Assembly (NCBI RefSeq): GCF_004353185.1
Contig: NZ_SMUS01000007.1
Location: forward strand, 84,467 to 148,466
Source of the DNA: Clostridium cuniculi
GTDB taxonomy: Bacteria > Bacillota > Clostridia > Clostridiales > Clostridiaceae
DNA: 64,000 nt
Direction of reading: 5' to 3'
Under the pieces are notes generated by a model. It was not told the origin of the DNA. It saw nothing but the letters and a program-made list of their open reading frames with translations, and did no database searches. A program made the position numbers and the translations under genes. Positions 29,392-38,769 of this stretch are shown here, piece by piece (the first letter of the stretch is position 1; each line of letters starts with the position of its first letter).

Positions 29392-30234
29392 TTATAATAT
29401 TAACTTTTTCTTTGATTTTTCTATTATTTTCTCAACTATAGGATCAAATAATTCAGCTACTTCTTCCTCTTCTTCAATTAATTCTATAGATCCATAATTA
29501 GTTATAGCTCTATGCATAGGTAATTCCCCTAATAGCTCTACATTCATATCTTTTAAGAACTTTTCAGTATTTTCTCCGTTAAATAATTTAATAGTTTTAT
29601 CACAATCTGGGCATTTAATATAACTCATATTTTCTATTACCCCGAATATATCTATGTTCATTTTTCTAGCCATATTTATTGATTTAGAAACTATCATAGA
29701 AATCATATCTTGAGGAATAGAAACCATCACTACACCTTTTATAGGTATAGTTTGCATTACTGTTAATGGAACATCACCTGTTCCTGGTGGCATATCTATT
29801 ATTAAGTAGTCTAATTCTCCCCAATATACTCCAGTCCAGAATTGTTTTACAACGCTAACTATAGCTGGCCCTCTCCAAATAACAGCTTCGTCTTCTTTTT
29901 CTACAACAAGATTTAAAGACATTACTTTAATTCCTTCACTACTTTCTACAGGAAAAATAAGAGTTTCTGTTCCTCTTGCTCTTTCCTCTTCTATATGAAG
30001 TAATCTTGGTATACTAGGTCCAGTTATATCAGCATCTAAAATTCCTACTCTATATCCTCTTTGAGCTAATTGTCTAGCCATCATAACAGACATTGTAGAT
30101 TTTCCTACTCCGCCTTTACCACTCATTACAGCGATTATATTTTTTATTTTATTTTCTGGATTATTTTCAATTCCACACTGTGTTTCATCTTTTCCACATG
30201 ATCCATGACTTGGACATGTACTACAGTTTCCCAT
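29392..30234 (-). CDS. Mrp/NBP35-type ATP-binding Fe-S carrier
   Basis: 280 residues. Deviant Walker A GKGGVGKSTMSVMM, Asp of DADITGPS, IIDMPPGTGD, and the central CPDC pair for cluster binding. An N-terminal Cys-rich leader (CSTCPSHGSC) and a second Cys group resemble NBP35-like proteins. Delivers Fe-S clusters to target proteins. Starts at ATG 30234 after GAGGTGA. Monocistronic. Confidence 0.92.
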   Translation of the reverse strand: MGNCSTCPSHGSCGKDETQCGIENNPENKIKNIIAVMSGKGGVGKSTMSVMMARQLAQRGYRVGILDADITGPSIPRLLHIEEERARGTETLIFPVESSEGIKVMSLNLVVEKEDEAVIWRGPAIVSVVKQFWTGVYWGELDYLIIDMPPGTGDVPLTVMQTIPIKGVVMVSIPQDMISMIVSKSINMARKMNIDIFGVIENMSYIKCPDCDKTIKLFNGENTEKFLKDMNVELLGELPMHRAITNYGSIELIEEEEEVAELFDPIVEKIIEKSKKKLIL

Positions 30235-30319
30235 TTACTTCACCTCATTTTATGTATCTTTTTATATTTATTTATCATAAGTTTATTCCTAATATTTGTC
30301 TTTGTCAAATATTAAAAAA

Positions 30320-30364
30320 CTGCCTCCGGGGTAAATCCAATATATGGATTGACCCCGGAGGCAG
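30320..30364 (-). terminator. GC-rich terminator of the 5-oxoproline module
   Basis: Two nested stems: CTGCCTCCGGGGT (30320-30332) with its complement (30352-30364), and AATCCA with TGGATT; followed on the minus strand by TTTTTT. Unusually GC-rich against the local 28% background. Confidence 0.9.
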
Positions 30365-30374
30365 ACCCATTTAT

Positions 30375-30812
30375 TTACAGAGATTGTTTTAACATATAGT
30401 CTTTCCAATCACCGTTGCTTATGTAAATGCTGTTCTTTTCAAAAACCTCTTTATCATTCATAGCATAATAATAAACATAACAGCTTTCCTTAGTTCCATC
30501 TGAAAGCTCAACATCCATTATTATCCTATTATACTCATTCCTATTATCATTTACTCCATAGTAATTTTCCATTTTATCCATTGGAATCATTACACTTTCA
30601 AAGTCATTTAAAGTCATTACTTCTCCTATTACCACATCATCACCTTCAATTAATGCTGGATACCCCTTATGTGGCATATGATATAATTTTCCTTTTACTT
30701 TTCCCTCTTGAGCATTTGATATTTTTCCTAATAAATATTTATTATAGTTAAAGAATCCAGTTCTCAAACTACCATAAACAAAGATTTTCTTTTGTTCTCT
30801 TGGTTCTAACAT
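30375..30812 (-). CDS. gamma-glutamylcyclotransferase (AIG2/YtfP-like)
   Basis: 145 residues. The fold motif FVYGSLRTGFFNYNKYLLG is clear; family members make 5-oxoproline from gamma-glutamyl amino acids. I start at ATG 30812 (MLEPREQ); TTG and GTG codons upstream lie inside the pcp stop region. It begins one base after the pcp stop, so both are translated from one mRNA. It fits the oxoproline theme of the module. Confidence 0.8.
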   Translation of the reverse strand: MLEPREQKKIFVYGSLRTGFFNYNKYLLGKISNAQEGKVKGKLYHMPHKGYPALIEGDDVVIGEVMTLNDFESVMIPMDKMENYYGVNDNRNEYNRIIMDVELSDGTKESCYVYYYAMNDKEVFEKNSIYISNGDWKDYMLKQSL

Positions 30813-30813
30813 T

Positions 30814-31455
30814 TTAACAAATAGCTCCACCAACAGCCTTAATATCTTCTGAATTTTCTACTGCTGCTTTTATTGCTAATTCTAATCCTTTTGAAATATC
30901 AATTGTGCTCATAGATGGTTTTTCTGGTTTATCAACTACTTGTGATGGAATGTATGGAACATGTATGAATCCAGCTCTAATATTAGGGTACTTCTTATCT
31001 ACTAAATATAATACTCCATACATCACATGGTTACATACGAAAGTTCCTGCTGTATTAGATACTGATGCAGGAATTCCATTATTTTTCATTTCATTAACCA
31101 TTGCCTTTATTGGTAGATTTGAAAAATATGCTGCTTCACCATCTTCATATATAGTAATATCTAATGGTTGATTTCCTTCATTATCTTCAATTCTTGCATC
31201 ATCTATATTTATTGCAACTCTTTCTGGTGTTATACCGAATCTACCACCAGCTTGCCCAATAGAAATAACTATATCTGGATTGTGAAGTTCTATTGCTTCC
31301 TCAATCTTTGCTAAAGATTTTCTAAATACTGTAGGAATTTCAAGCTTAATTATTTCAGCACCTGAAATAGTATCAGGTAATAATTTAACTGCTTCTAAAG
31401 CCGGATTTATTGGCTCTCCTCCAAATGGATCAAATCCTGTTATTAATACTTTCAT
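30814..31455 (-). CDS. pcp: pyroglutamyl-peptidase I
   Basis: Cysteine peptidase removing N-terminal pyroglutamate from peptides. Catalytic Glu/Cys/His are visible: [13 protein letters not shown] and [18 protein letters not shown] (Glu), [17 protein letters not shown] (Cys) and [10 protein letters not shown] (His). 213 residues, normal. ATG 31455 follows AAGGAG. Lies between DUF979 and gamma-glutamylcyclotransferase genes. Confidence 0.95.
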   Translation of the reverse strand: MKVLITGFDPFGGEPINPALEAVKLLPDTISGAEIIKLEIPTVFRKSLAKIEEAIELHNPDIVISIGQAGGRFGITPERVAINIDDARIEDNEGNQPLDITIYEDGEAAYFSNLPIKAMVNEMKNNGIPASVSNTAGTFVCNHVMYGVLYLVDKKYPNIRAGFIHVPYIPSQVVDKPEKPSMSTIDISKGLELAIKAAVENSEDIKAVGGAIC

Positions 31456-31521
31456 ATTTATCTTCTCCTTCGTTACTTTTCATACTTTAGTAAAGTTTAA
31501 TCCTTTATTTGATTATGAATT

Positions 31522-31565
31522 ATGAGATATTATCTATCTCATAAATGATTTAGATAATATCTCAT
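31522..31565 (-). terminator. perfect 15-pair hairpin between DUF979 and pcp
   Basis: ATGAGATATTATCTA (31522-31536) and TAGATAATATCTCAT (31551-31565). It has no strong T-run, so it may be an attenuator, processing site or operator rather than a full terminator. Confidence 0.5.
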
Positions 31566-31585
31566 ATATATTATAACATATTAAA

Positions 31586-32515
31586 TTAAAATGCTAAGAA
31601 GTACATTAACACAATATGAATAGCTAATAAAATTAAAGCTACAGGTGCTTGATGCTTGATTATTGAATTTTTATCTTCAATTTCAAGTAAAGCAGCTGGC
31701 ATAATATTAAAGTTAGCTGCCATTGGTGTTAATAAAGTACCACAATAACCTGCTGTTAATGCTAAAGCTCCTGCTATAGCAACATTAGCACCTTGTGCGA
31801 ATACAAAAGGTATACCTATACCAACTGTTATTACTGAGAATGCTGCAAAAGCATTTCCCATTATCATTGTAAATACTGCCATACCTATACAGTAAGCACT
31901 AACTCCTATAAATATATTTCCTTGTGGTAATACACTTGATATCCCTGAAGAAATTACATCACCAACTCCTGCTGCTGTAAATAAAGCACCAAGTGCTGCT
32001 AATAATTGAGGTAATATACTTACTGCTCCTACTGATTGAAGCATTCTATCTGATTCTTCAACTAAAACTCTTGGTTTTGCCTTAGTAATAATAAATGTAA
32101 CTATCACTGCTATTACTGCTGCAACACCTATAGCTGCTGTTCCTGAAATTGGTGTAAACTGTGCAATTCCTAATGCAACTAAAGCTATAACTAATGATGG
32201 TATAAATACCTTAAGTCCTAATTTTTCTGCTTGTTCTTCTCCGAACTTCTCATCTAAAGCCTTAACAGTTCCTGGTTTAACTTGCTTAGTTAAAGTAAGT
32301 ACTGCTATAACAACTAACATTGCTCCAACCACTACTGATGGTATATATGGTCCAAATACAAATATTACTCCAAGTAACGCCCAAAAGATAGCTGTTCCAA
32401 TTTTAGCTTTATGATTTTTATCTCTTAATGTTAATACAGCTGTATTTAACATCATAATTCCAATTATTATGTAGAATATTTCTAATAACATATTAGAAAT
32501 TGCTGTAAAATCCAT
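31586..32515 (-). CDS. DUF979 membrane protein (putative 5-oxoproline transporter subunit)
   Basis: 309 residues with about nine membrane helices and Gly-rich motifs such as MGNAFAAFSVITVGIGIPF and AGYCGTLLTPMAANFN, which resemble secondary transporters of the ion transporter superfamily. It is 20 bases from DUF969 and upstream of pcp, a pairing known across Firmicutes. Substrate is inferred as pyroglutamate or pyroglutamyl peptides from context. Confidence 0.85.
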   Translation of the reverse strand: MDFTAISNMLLEIFYIIIGIMMLNTAVLTLRDKNHKAKIGTAIFWALLGVIFVFGPYIPSVVVGAMLVVIAVLTLTKQVKPGTVKALDEKFGEEQAEKLGLKVFIPSLVIALVALGIAQFTPISGTAAIGVAAVIAVIVTFIITKAKPRVLVEESDRMLQSVGAVSILPQLLAALGALFTAAGVGDVISSGISSVLPQGNIFIGVSAYCIGMAVFTMIMGNAFAAFSVITVGIGIPFVFAQGANVAIAGALALTAGYCGTLLTPMAANFNIMPAALLEIEDKNSIIKHQAPVALILLAIHIVLMYFLAF

Positions 32516-32535
32516 ATATCTCTTCTCCTTTGTAA

Positions 32536-33207
32536 CTATTTATTCTTCTTCCCAAATTGTCTTTCTAATTGCTTGTCCAGTAATATATTTTGAATTAAAA
32601 CTAATACAAAGGCAATTACTGCTACAGGAATTGATGCTTTTGCAATATCTAATCCTGTTGTTGCATATCCTAAATCACTTAAAGTATTAGCAATTAATAA
32701 AACTCCTGAACTTGCTAAGAAAAGATTTTGACCATAGAAATTACCATAGTTATCCATAGAAGCTGCTGCTGCTTTTATTTTAGCTTCTGTTTTTTCATCA
32801 AGCTTGCCATATTTACTTATTGCAGCACCTTGAGCCATTGGATTTATTAAAGGTCTAACAAATTGAGGATGTCCACTTATTCTTAATGACATAGCTCCAG
32901 CAATTTGTCTTATTAAACAATAAAGTGTTAACAGTTTTCCTGTTGAAAGATTTTTTACTTTCTTAATAAGTGAAACTGCTTTTTCTTTTAATCCATATCT
33001 TTCTGATATACCTATTACAGGTAATGTTAATATAAAAATTGTTATTAATCTTTGATTAACAAATGTTTGCCCAAGAATTGATAATATTTCAGTAATATCC
33101 ATATGAGCTGCAAATCCTGTAGTAAGCGCTGATATTATTATTACAGCTATACTATCTAACTTTAATGCAAACCCTACTATTACCATTAATATTCCTATTA
33201 GTACCAT
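32536..33207 (-). CDS. DUF969 membrane protein (partner of DUF979)
   Basis: 223 residues, about five membrane segments and a conserved SLRISGHPQFVRPLINPMAQGAA loop. ATG 33207 follows GGAGGG by seven bases; the earlier ATG at 33222 overlaps that site. First gene of the likely operon DUF969-DUF979-pcp-cyclotransferase. Confidence 0.85.
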   Translation of the reverse strand: MVLIGILMVIVGFALKLDSIAVIIISALTTGFAAHMDITEILSILGQTFVNQRLITIFILTLPVIGISERYGLKEKAVSLIKKVKNLSTGKLLTLYCLIRQIAGAMSLRISGHPQFVRPLINPMAQGAAISKYGKLDEKTEAKIKAAAASMDNYGNFYGQNLFLASSGVLLIANTLSDLGYATTGLDIAKASIPVAVIAFVLVLIQNILLDKQLERQFGKKNK

Positions 33208-33430
33208 TTTTGTTCCCTCCATTATACGTCTATATTATATTTATACCCTTTTTTTCTGCATTTGTCTACAAAAAAATTATACCAACAACTCTTCTTTGTA
33301 CAATTTATATAATTTATTATCGTTTTCATTAACAAAATATTAATAATCTCCCCCTTTTGAACTCACTTTATTATATATATTTATTTTCAGATTATTCACC
33401 TTTTAATAAACATAACTTTTTTTTGCATAA

Positions 33431-33739
33431 TTATTCACCCCTTTCATAATAATGATGTTCATAATAATCATCTTTTTTATCATAATATTGGAAATCTTTG
33501 TAGTTATTATAATAGTCATAATCATCAAAATAATAATGAAAATCATCTATTTTATTGATATCATTATTATTATTTAAATCATTATTTGGCACTATTTCAT
33601 ATTGTTTTGGACTAGTTTTATTAAAATAACCATCATAATATGATTTAGAATCTAGTATATAATAATCAAAATTAATTTTTGTTATACAGAAAAACAAAAT
33701 AAAACTTATCCAACTTATAATTTCTTGTTTTTTCTTCAT
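33431..33739 (-). CDS. Tyr/Asp/Asn-rich small secreted or membrane-anchored protein
   Basis: 102 residues. A short basic N-terminus and hydrophobic helix (IISWISFILFFCITKI) are followed by a low-complexity tail dominated by Tyr, Asp and Asn with many YY, DYY and HYY pairs. No known domain. ATG 33739 follows GAGG at eight bases. It may be a translocated surface protein. No neighbour explains it. Confidence 0.6.
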   Translation of the reverse strand: MKKKQEIISWISFILFFCITKINFDYYILDSKSYYDGYFNKTSPKQYEIVPNNDLNNNNDINKIDDFHYYFDDYDYYNNYKDFQYYDKKDDYYEHHYYERGE

Positions 33740-33813
33740 ATTAATTTCCTCTACTTTCAATTAGATACTACATTTATTTTTAGCTATATTTTAAATTTTA
33801 TTAACATAAAAAA

Positions 33814-33850
33814 AGCTATATCAAATTTAATAAAAAATTTTGATATAGCT
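33814..33850 (-). terminator. terminator of the amidase gene
   Basis: AGCTATATCAAA / TTTGATATAGCT stem with a 13-base loop just after the amidase stop. Confidence 0.75.
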
Positions 33851-33860
33851 CTCTTTAATT

Positions 33861-34541
33861 CTATTTTCCTTTATAAACTTCTATAAACGTATCTTTATAA
33901 CCTTTACTTATTAATTCGGCTTTTCTAACTTCTGCATTTCTTTTTTCTTTAAAACTTCCTACTACACACCTATAGTATACTTCATTATTATTTAAACTAT
34001 TACTAGTAATACTTATGCTTTTCCCTATTTGTAATAAACATCCCTTAACAATTGATTGTGCTATTTGTTCAAATTTAGAATCAAATATCTTGTTATCTGA
34101 AGTGTTATCTATAAATCCAACTTCTACTAATATTGCAGGAGATTTAGTTTCTCTTAAAACATGAAAATTAGAAATCTTTATTCCTCTATTAACAAACCCA
34201 TTTTTAACTACTTTAGAATTAACTTTATTAGCTAATTGCTCTGCTATACCTCCATTAGCATATACATGTATTTCAAATCCCTTTACAATTTCTGGTTGAT
34301 ATGCATTTCTATGAATACTTATAAAATAGTCATAATCCCCATTATTTTCTTTATTACTTCTCTCAGCTAAACTTATAGTAGTATCTATAGACCTTGTATA
34401 ATAAACATTTTCATTATTATTTTTTAATAATTCACCAACTCTTAAAGATAACTTAAGGACATCATCACATTCTCTTCTTCCTTTATAGGTAGCTCCTGAA
34501 TCTACCCCTCCATGACCAGGATCTATTAACCATTTCGCCAT
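33861..34541 (-). CDS. N-acetylmuramoyl-L-alanine amidase (Amidase_3) with C-terminal SPOR domain, CwlC-like
   Basis: 226 residues, no signal peptide. Zinc ligands: His in IDPGHGGVDSG, Glu/His positions in RRECDD and ISIHRNA, catalytic Glu in ILVEVGFIDN. The last 45 residues (VYYRCVVGSFKEKRNAEVRKAELISKGY) form a SPOR domain. The lack of a signal peptide plus SPOR matches B. subtilis CwlC, which lyses the mother cell wall late in sporulation. ATG 34541 follows AAGGAGG. Confidence 0.87.
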   Translation of the reverse strand: MAKWLIDPGHGGVDSGATYKGRRECDDVLKLSLRVGELLKNNNENVYYTRSIDTTISLAERSNKENNGDYDYFISIHRNAYQPEIVKGFEIHVYANGGIAEQLANKVNSKVVKNGFVNRGIKISNFHVLRETKSPAILVEVGFIDNTSDNKIFDSKFEQIAQSIVKGCLLQIGKSISITSNSLNNNEVYYRCVVGSFKEKRNAEVRKAELISKGYKDTFIEVYKGK

Positions 34542-34639
34542 ATTGTATATACCTCCTTGAAAATTTATTTTTCAATATAAATATATACAAGTAACTACCC
34601 TTATTTATAAATTTATACCCAAAATTTATATAATATAGA

Positions 34640-35458
34640 TTACTTAATAAGTATTTGTATTTTTCCTAATGACTTTTCCATTCCATTACTACTAACTCTA
34701 GTTATTATATATATTTCATAAAAATCCCCTAATATTTCAATATTATTCTCTTCTATATAATCCATAATAATATCGTAATATTTTCTTGTATCATTATAGT
34801 CATCATCAAAATTTAAGGTTAAATATCTTCCTCTTGGTAAGATAATTTTATCATACTCTGAAATATCCATTCTTCTAGTAAAATCTATTATTGTATTTCT
34901 ATATGTTACTTTATTAAGTTCTTTAAGATCCTTGTATGAAATAACAAATCCTAACTCCTTATTAAAATAAGTATGTTTTTTTTCCACTTCCGCTAAAATT
35001 TTGCTTAAGTTTACCTCAAATTCTTCTGTAAATCTATTTGTATTATTATACTTAATAAAACTTCTCTCATCATAAAATTTTATAAATACTTTGTTTAATC
35101 CTTCATCTAATGAAACCTTTATACGCTCCTCTAGAAATGTAATATTATCTTTTATCTTATTTAACTCTTTTATTTTTTCATCTATAATTATCTTTTGCTT
35201 TCTTATAACATGTAAAACTGATTCTGGTGAAGTATAATTTTCTATTATACTCTTTATCTCATCTAAAGAGAGTCCCATAGCCTTACATTGTTTAATTAAA
35301 TCTAATATTATAAAATCCTTAGCACTGTAATATCTATATCCTGTACTACTATTTATATATGAAGGCTTTAATAACCCCACTCTATCATAATGTCTTAAGG
35401 TTTCTACTGTGATATTATGTATTTTAGCCACTTCTCCAATAGAAAATTTAGATTTCAT
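34640..35458 (-). CDS. MerR-family regulator with effector-binding domain
   Basis: 272 residues. Winged helix (FSIGEVAKIHNITVETLRHYDRVGLLKPSYINSSTGYRYYS) and dimerisation helix to about residue 115, then a GyrI/BmrR-like sensing domain. Such proteins activate multidrug transporters in response to drugs. ATG 35458. No adjacent transporter on the same strand. Confidence 0.88.
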   Translation of the reverse strand: MKSKFSIGEVAKIHNITVETLRHYDRVGLLKPSYINSSTGYRYYSAKDFIILDLIKQCKAMGLSLDEIKSIIENYTSPESVLHVIRKQKIIIDEKIKELNKIKDNITFLEERIKVSLDEGLNKVFIKFYDERSFIKYNNTNRFTEEFEVNLSKILAEVEKKHTYFNKELGFVISYKDLKELNKVTYRNTIIDFTRRMDISEYDKIILPRGRYLTLNFDDDYNDTRKYYDIIMDYIEENNIEILGDFYEIYIITRVSSNGMEKSLGKIQILIK

Positions 35459-35522
35459 ATATATTCCCTTTCTAAAACTCTTAATTTTTAATAATCTAAA
35501 TGCAATTACTTCTCCACACCAT

Positions 35523-37415
35523 CTATTTAATATTCAATAATACGGAAACTTTAAATATAGATTCATTATAATCATACTTTAACATCCCTTTATACTTATT
35601 TACTGTAATCCCAATATTTTCCAAGCCAACTCCATGAAACTTTTTATTCTTTTTCCAAGTTATAAATTCAACCCCATTTTTACTTATTTCCCCATCATAA
35701 GAATTTTCAATAGATACATACATATAATTTCCAGAAATATTACTCTTTAGATTTATAATTTTTTGAGAACTATTATTTAATTTTTCACAAGCTTCTATTG
35801 CATTATCAATAAGATTTGAAAATATAATACATAAATCAATATCAGTAATTTGAATCTCTTCTGGAAGCTTTATATCTAAATCTAACTTTATATTCTTTTG
35901 CTTACACTCTTCTATTAAATTACTTAATATAGAGTCTATTACTTTATTTTTAGTTACACTGTTCTTTTGCATATTTTTATATGTATCAGTTAACTCACTC
36001 ATATAATCAATAGCTCTTTGATTTTCACCATTTTCAATAAGTCCTATAAGAATTCTCATATGATTACTTCTATCATGAATATATCTTTTAATTTCATCTT
36101 CACGCTTCTTTTCACTTTTATAATATTTCAATTTATATTGAAGCTGCTTATTTAATACATCTATATTTTTTTGTAATACTCTCTTATGTAACTCCTTTTC
36201 TTTTAACCTAAACATTACTATTATAATTAAAATGAATATAGAAATAACTAAAATAATAGATAAATATATATATATCTGTTGATTTAATCTAGCTATCGCT
36301 AAATCACTACTTATTTTATTTAAATTAATTTCATTTACTTTATTAATAAGATGATAATTGGGATTTTCTCTTATTAGTTGTATAGATAAAAATTTAAGTT
36401 TATCTAACCAATATTCTTCCACCTCTTTATTTCCTATATCTTTATTTAACTGTAATAATCTATCTATTACATATAAAATTTTACGTGATATATTTTTATC
36501 TAATAAAATATTATAAGCATATTCAAAATTTTCAATGGCACCATCTATATTATTTTGTTGACTTAATATTTCTCCTATTACAATAAATTTATCAACTGTA
36601 TATAAATTTTCTTTTTCAATATCTATATTATTTAATAACTCTAAGGCCTTTTCATACTCTTCATTTTTATAATATGTAGTTGCTAGAAGTATATTAAGCT
36701 TTATATCTAACATATAATTATTACAATCTTCTAATTGAATCCTCTCATATGCTTTTTGTACATATTCCTCAACCTTATCAAATAAATTTTTTCCTTTATA
36801 ATACTCTGCTATATTTGCATATGTATATGATGATATTTCAACATCATAATTTTCTAATATATTTTGTATTTCTTTAAAAGAAGTATCAGCCTCTTCATTC
36901 ATATTAAATTCTTGTTCTGTTACAGCTTTAATACTTTTTACTTGAACTAACTGAGAAATGTAAATATTATCAAGCTTATTCTTATCATATAAATCCATTA
37001 ATATAATATTTGATTTATTACTATATATATATGCCCACTCATAATCTCCCCTTTGTAAGTATAATTGAGCTATTAAGCACTCTACACTTCCAGCAAATGT
37101 CCACTCTTGTTGATCTATTAAAATTTTTTCACTTTCTATTGCAATATCTAATAATTCATCAAATTTATTAGATTCATATAAAAAATTAATCCTTGCTAGA
37201 TATTCTTTTACTCTTTCTCTTTCAGATAAATTACTATCAATTTTTTTATCTAAAAAATTTAATATTTCATCATAATTTTCATTATATTCTTTATTTAATT
37301 TATTAATATATCTATATACATCTTTATTATCTAAATTTATTTTATCTACATAAACTAATAAAATACTTATAGATATTACAATTAAAGACAATATTAATAA
37401 TAATTTTCTTTTCAT
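35523..37415 (-). CDS. sensor histidine kinase with extracellular TPR repeats and GHKL domain
   Basis: 630 residues. Membrane segment 7-23; TPR-like helical repeats about 30-370 on the outer side; membrane segment about 385-407; coiled coil; H-box IHDRSNHMRILIGLIEN (His about 450) like AgrC; N-box FSNLIDNAIEACEKL and G-box HGVGLENIGITVNKY. Likely phosphorylates the regulator encoded divergently at 37570. ATG 37415 follows AAGGAG. Confidence 0.87.
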   Translation of the reverse strand: MKRKLLLILSLIVISISILLVYVDKINLDNKDVYRYINKLNKEYNENYDEILNFLDKKIDSNLSERERVKEYLARINFLYESNKFDELLDIAIESEKILIDQQEWTFAGSVECLIAQLYLQRGDYEWAYIYSNKSNIILMDLYDKNKLDNIYISQLVQVKSIKAVTEQEFNMNEEADTSFKEIQNILENYDVEISSYTYANIAEYYKGKNLFDKVEEYVQKAYERIQLEDCNNYMLDIKLNILLATTYYKNEEYEKALELLNNIDIEKENLYTVDKFIVIGEILSQQNNIDGAIENFEYAYNILLDKNISRKILYVIDRLLQLNKDIGNKEVEEYWLDKLKFLSIQLIRENPNYHLINKVNEINLNKISSDLAIARLNQQIYIYLSIILVISIFILIIIVMFRLKEKELHKRVLQKNIDVLNKQLQYKLKYYKSEKKREDEIKRYIHDRSNHMRILIGLIENGENQRAIDYMSELTDTYKNMQKNSVTKNKVIDSILSNLIEECKQKNIKLDLDIKLPEEIQITDIDLCIIFSNLIDNAIEACEKLNNSSQKIINLKSNISGNYMYVSIENSYDGEISKNGVEFITWKKNKKFHGVGLENIGITVNKYKGMLKYDYNESIFKVSVLLNIK

Positions 37416-37569
37416 TAATCTACTCCTTATATAAATTAATTTTAGTAATAGTATTTATTTATACTATAAATTATTTTTTATAATTTTTATACATTTTCTT
37501 TAATTATTAATATCAAATTTAATTTTTTATTGTATAATTAGTTTATATATATAAAAAGGGGAGGATATT

Positions 37570-38283
37570 ATGATTGAAATCGCGGTATGCGATGATGATA
37601 AATTTACTGTTGATTATATAGTTAATACACTAACCCACATCAGTAAAAAAAATAATTTATATATAAATATACATACTTTCACATCTGGAATGGAATTTAT
37701 TTCAAACTATAATCCTTCTAAAAGCTATGACATAATATTTTTAGATATATTATTAGACTCTCTTAATGGAATAGATATTGCAAAACATATAAGAGAAAAT
37801 AATGATATAACAAAAATAATTTTCATAAGTAGTAGTAGTGAATATATACTTGATGGCTATGATGTAGAGGCTTCTAATTATCTAATAAAACCATTAGATT
37901 ATGAAAAACTTAATAAAGTTTTTATTAAAGCAATAAAAAGCTTATATAATACTAACTCTAAACTTTTAAAAATAAATCAGGGTTCAAAAACTATAACTCT
38001 ACCTTTATCTAAAGTTCTATATTTCGAAGTTTATAACCGAAAAGTAATTGCTATTTTAGATAATAGTACTATCGAATTTTATAGTAGACTTAGTGATATT
38101 GAAGTTCTTATAAGTAACTATAATTTTGTAAGATGTCACAGAAGCTATTTAGTAAACGTATGTAAAATTTCTCAACTTTCATCTTCTGAGATAACTCTTA
38201 ATAACTTTGCTAAAATACCTATTGGGAAAAAATATATAAATAATGTAGAAAATGCATTTTTTAAATTTATAGATTCTATTTAA
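37570..38283 (+). CDS. AgrA-type LytTR response regulator
   Basis: 237 residues. Receiver with acidic pocket (IAVCDDDK), phospho-acceptor Asp in DIIFLDILLD and Lys in YLIKPLDYEKL; a LytTR DNA-binding domain from about residue 135 (YFEVYNRKVIAILD, FVRCHRSYLVN). Strong RBS GGGAGG. Divergent from its probable kinase; no agrB or agrD-like gene is seen nearby. Confidence 0.93.
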   Translation: MIEIAVCDDDKFTVDYIVNTLTHISKKNNLYINIHTFTSGMEFISNYNPSKSYDIIFLDILLDSLNGIDIAKHIRENNDITKIIFISSSSEYILDGYDVEASNYLIKPLDYEKLNKVFIKAIKSLYNTNSKLLKINQGSKTITLPLSKVLYFEVYNRKVIAILDNSTIEFYSRLSDIEVLISNYNFVRCHRSYLVNVCKISQLSSSEITLNNFAKIPIGKKYINNVENAFFKFIDSI

Positions 38284-38290
38284 AATATAA

Positions 38291-38337
38291 AAAAAGCGTT
38301 AAAATAGTTTTTTCCTTAAAACTATTTTAACGCTTTT
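38291..38337 (+). terminator. terminator of the LytTR regulator gene
   Basis: 20-pair stem (arms 38291-38310 and 38318-38337) ending in a T-run. Confidence 0.9.
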
Positions 38338-38360
38338 TTTACATATACTTTATCTTATCT

Positions 38361-38552
38361 TTAGTTCTCTTTAGTTTTATTTAGATAATAAATTTGCTTT
38401 TGAACTATTAATTTATCTATAATCTGACTTAATTGAATTACTTCATCTGCTATACCATGTTTATAATAAAGGTCACTTAAAATTATTCTTAATTCATTTA
38501 ATACTTCATCCTCTAAATTTATCTCATCTCTTTTCTCTTTTACCATATACAT
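38361..38552 (-). CDS. Spo0E-family aspartyl-phosphate phosphatase
   Basis: 63-65 residues. The signature QLSQIIDKLIV (S-Q-x-x-D/I) follows a helix LRIILSDLYY, matching the two-helix Spo0E family that dephosphorylates Spo0A-P and so delays sporulation. I start at ATG 38552, nine bases after GGAG; the ATG at 38558 is only three bases away. Confidence 0.8.
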   Translation of the reverse strand: MYMVKEKRDEINLEDEVLNELRIILSDLYYKHGIADEVIQLSQIIDKLIVQKQIYYLNKTKEN

Positions 38553-38708
38553 ATACATTTACTCCAATTCACATTTTCAAACAAATTCTCCTAATATATT
38601 CCTTTTGTTTAGCGATATTTATTCTATCATTTTAGACATTTCTATTCAATTATTTTGTATTCAAATATATATTTTTTGTTGTAAAACGTTGTAAAATATA
38701 AAAAAGTA

Positions 38709-38746
38709 CCATAGTGATATATTAAAATTTTAATATATCACTATGG
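38709..38746 (-). terminator. terminator of the MATE gene
   Basis: Perfect 19-pair palindrome with no loop, followed on the minus strand by TACTTTTTT. Confidence 0.85.
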
Positions 38747-38769
38747 CTTAAATATAATTATTATATTTT

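Noticed and set aside
30320..30364. GC-rich hairpin as an inserted element
   Set aside because: A T-run on the minus strand and position after the last gene of the module make a terminator the simplest reading.
33861..34541. Amidase as an endolysin of a prophage
   Set aside because: No holin, portal, integrase or other phage genes nearby; SPOR domain and lack of signal match CwlC.
37416..37569. A peptide-signal gene (agrD-like) between the kinase and regulator
   Set aside because: The 154-base divergent promoter region has no short frame with a suitable start and ribosome site.
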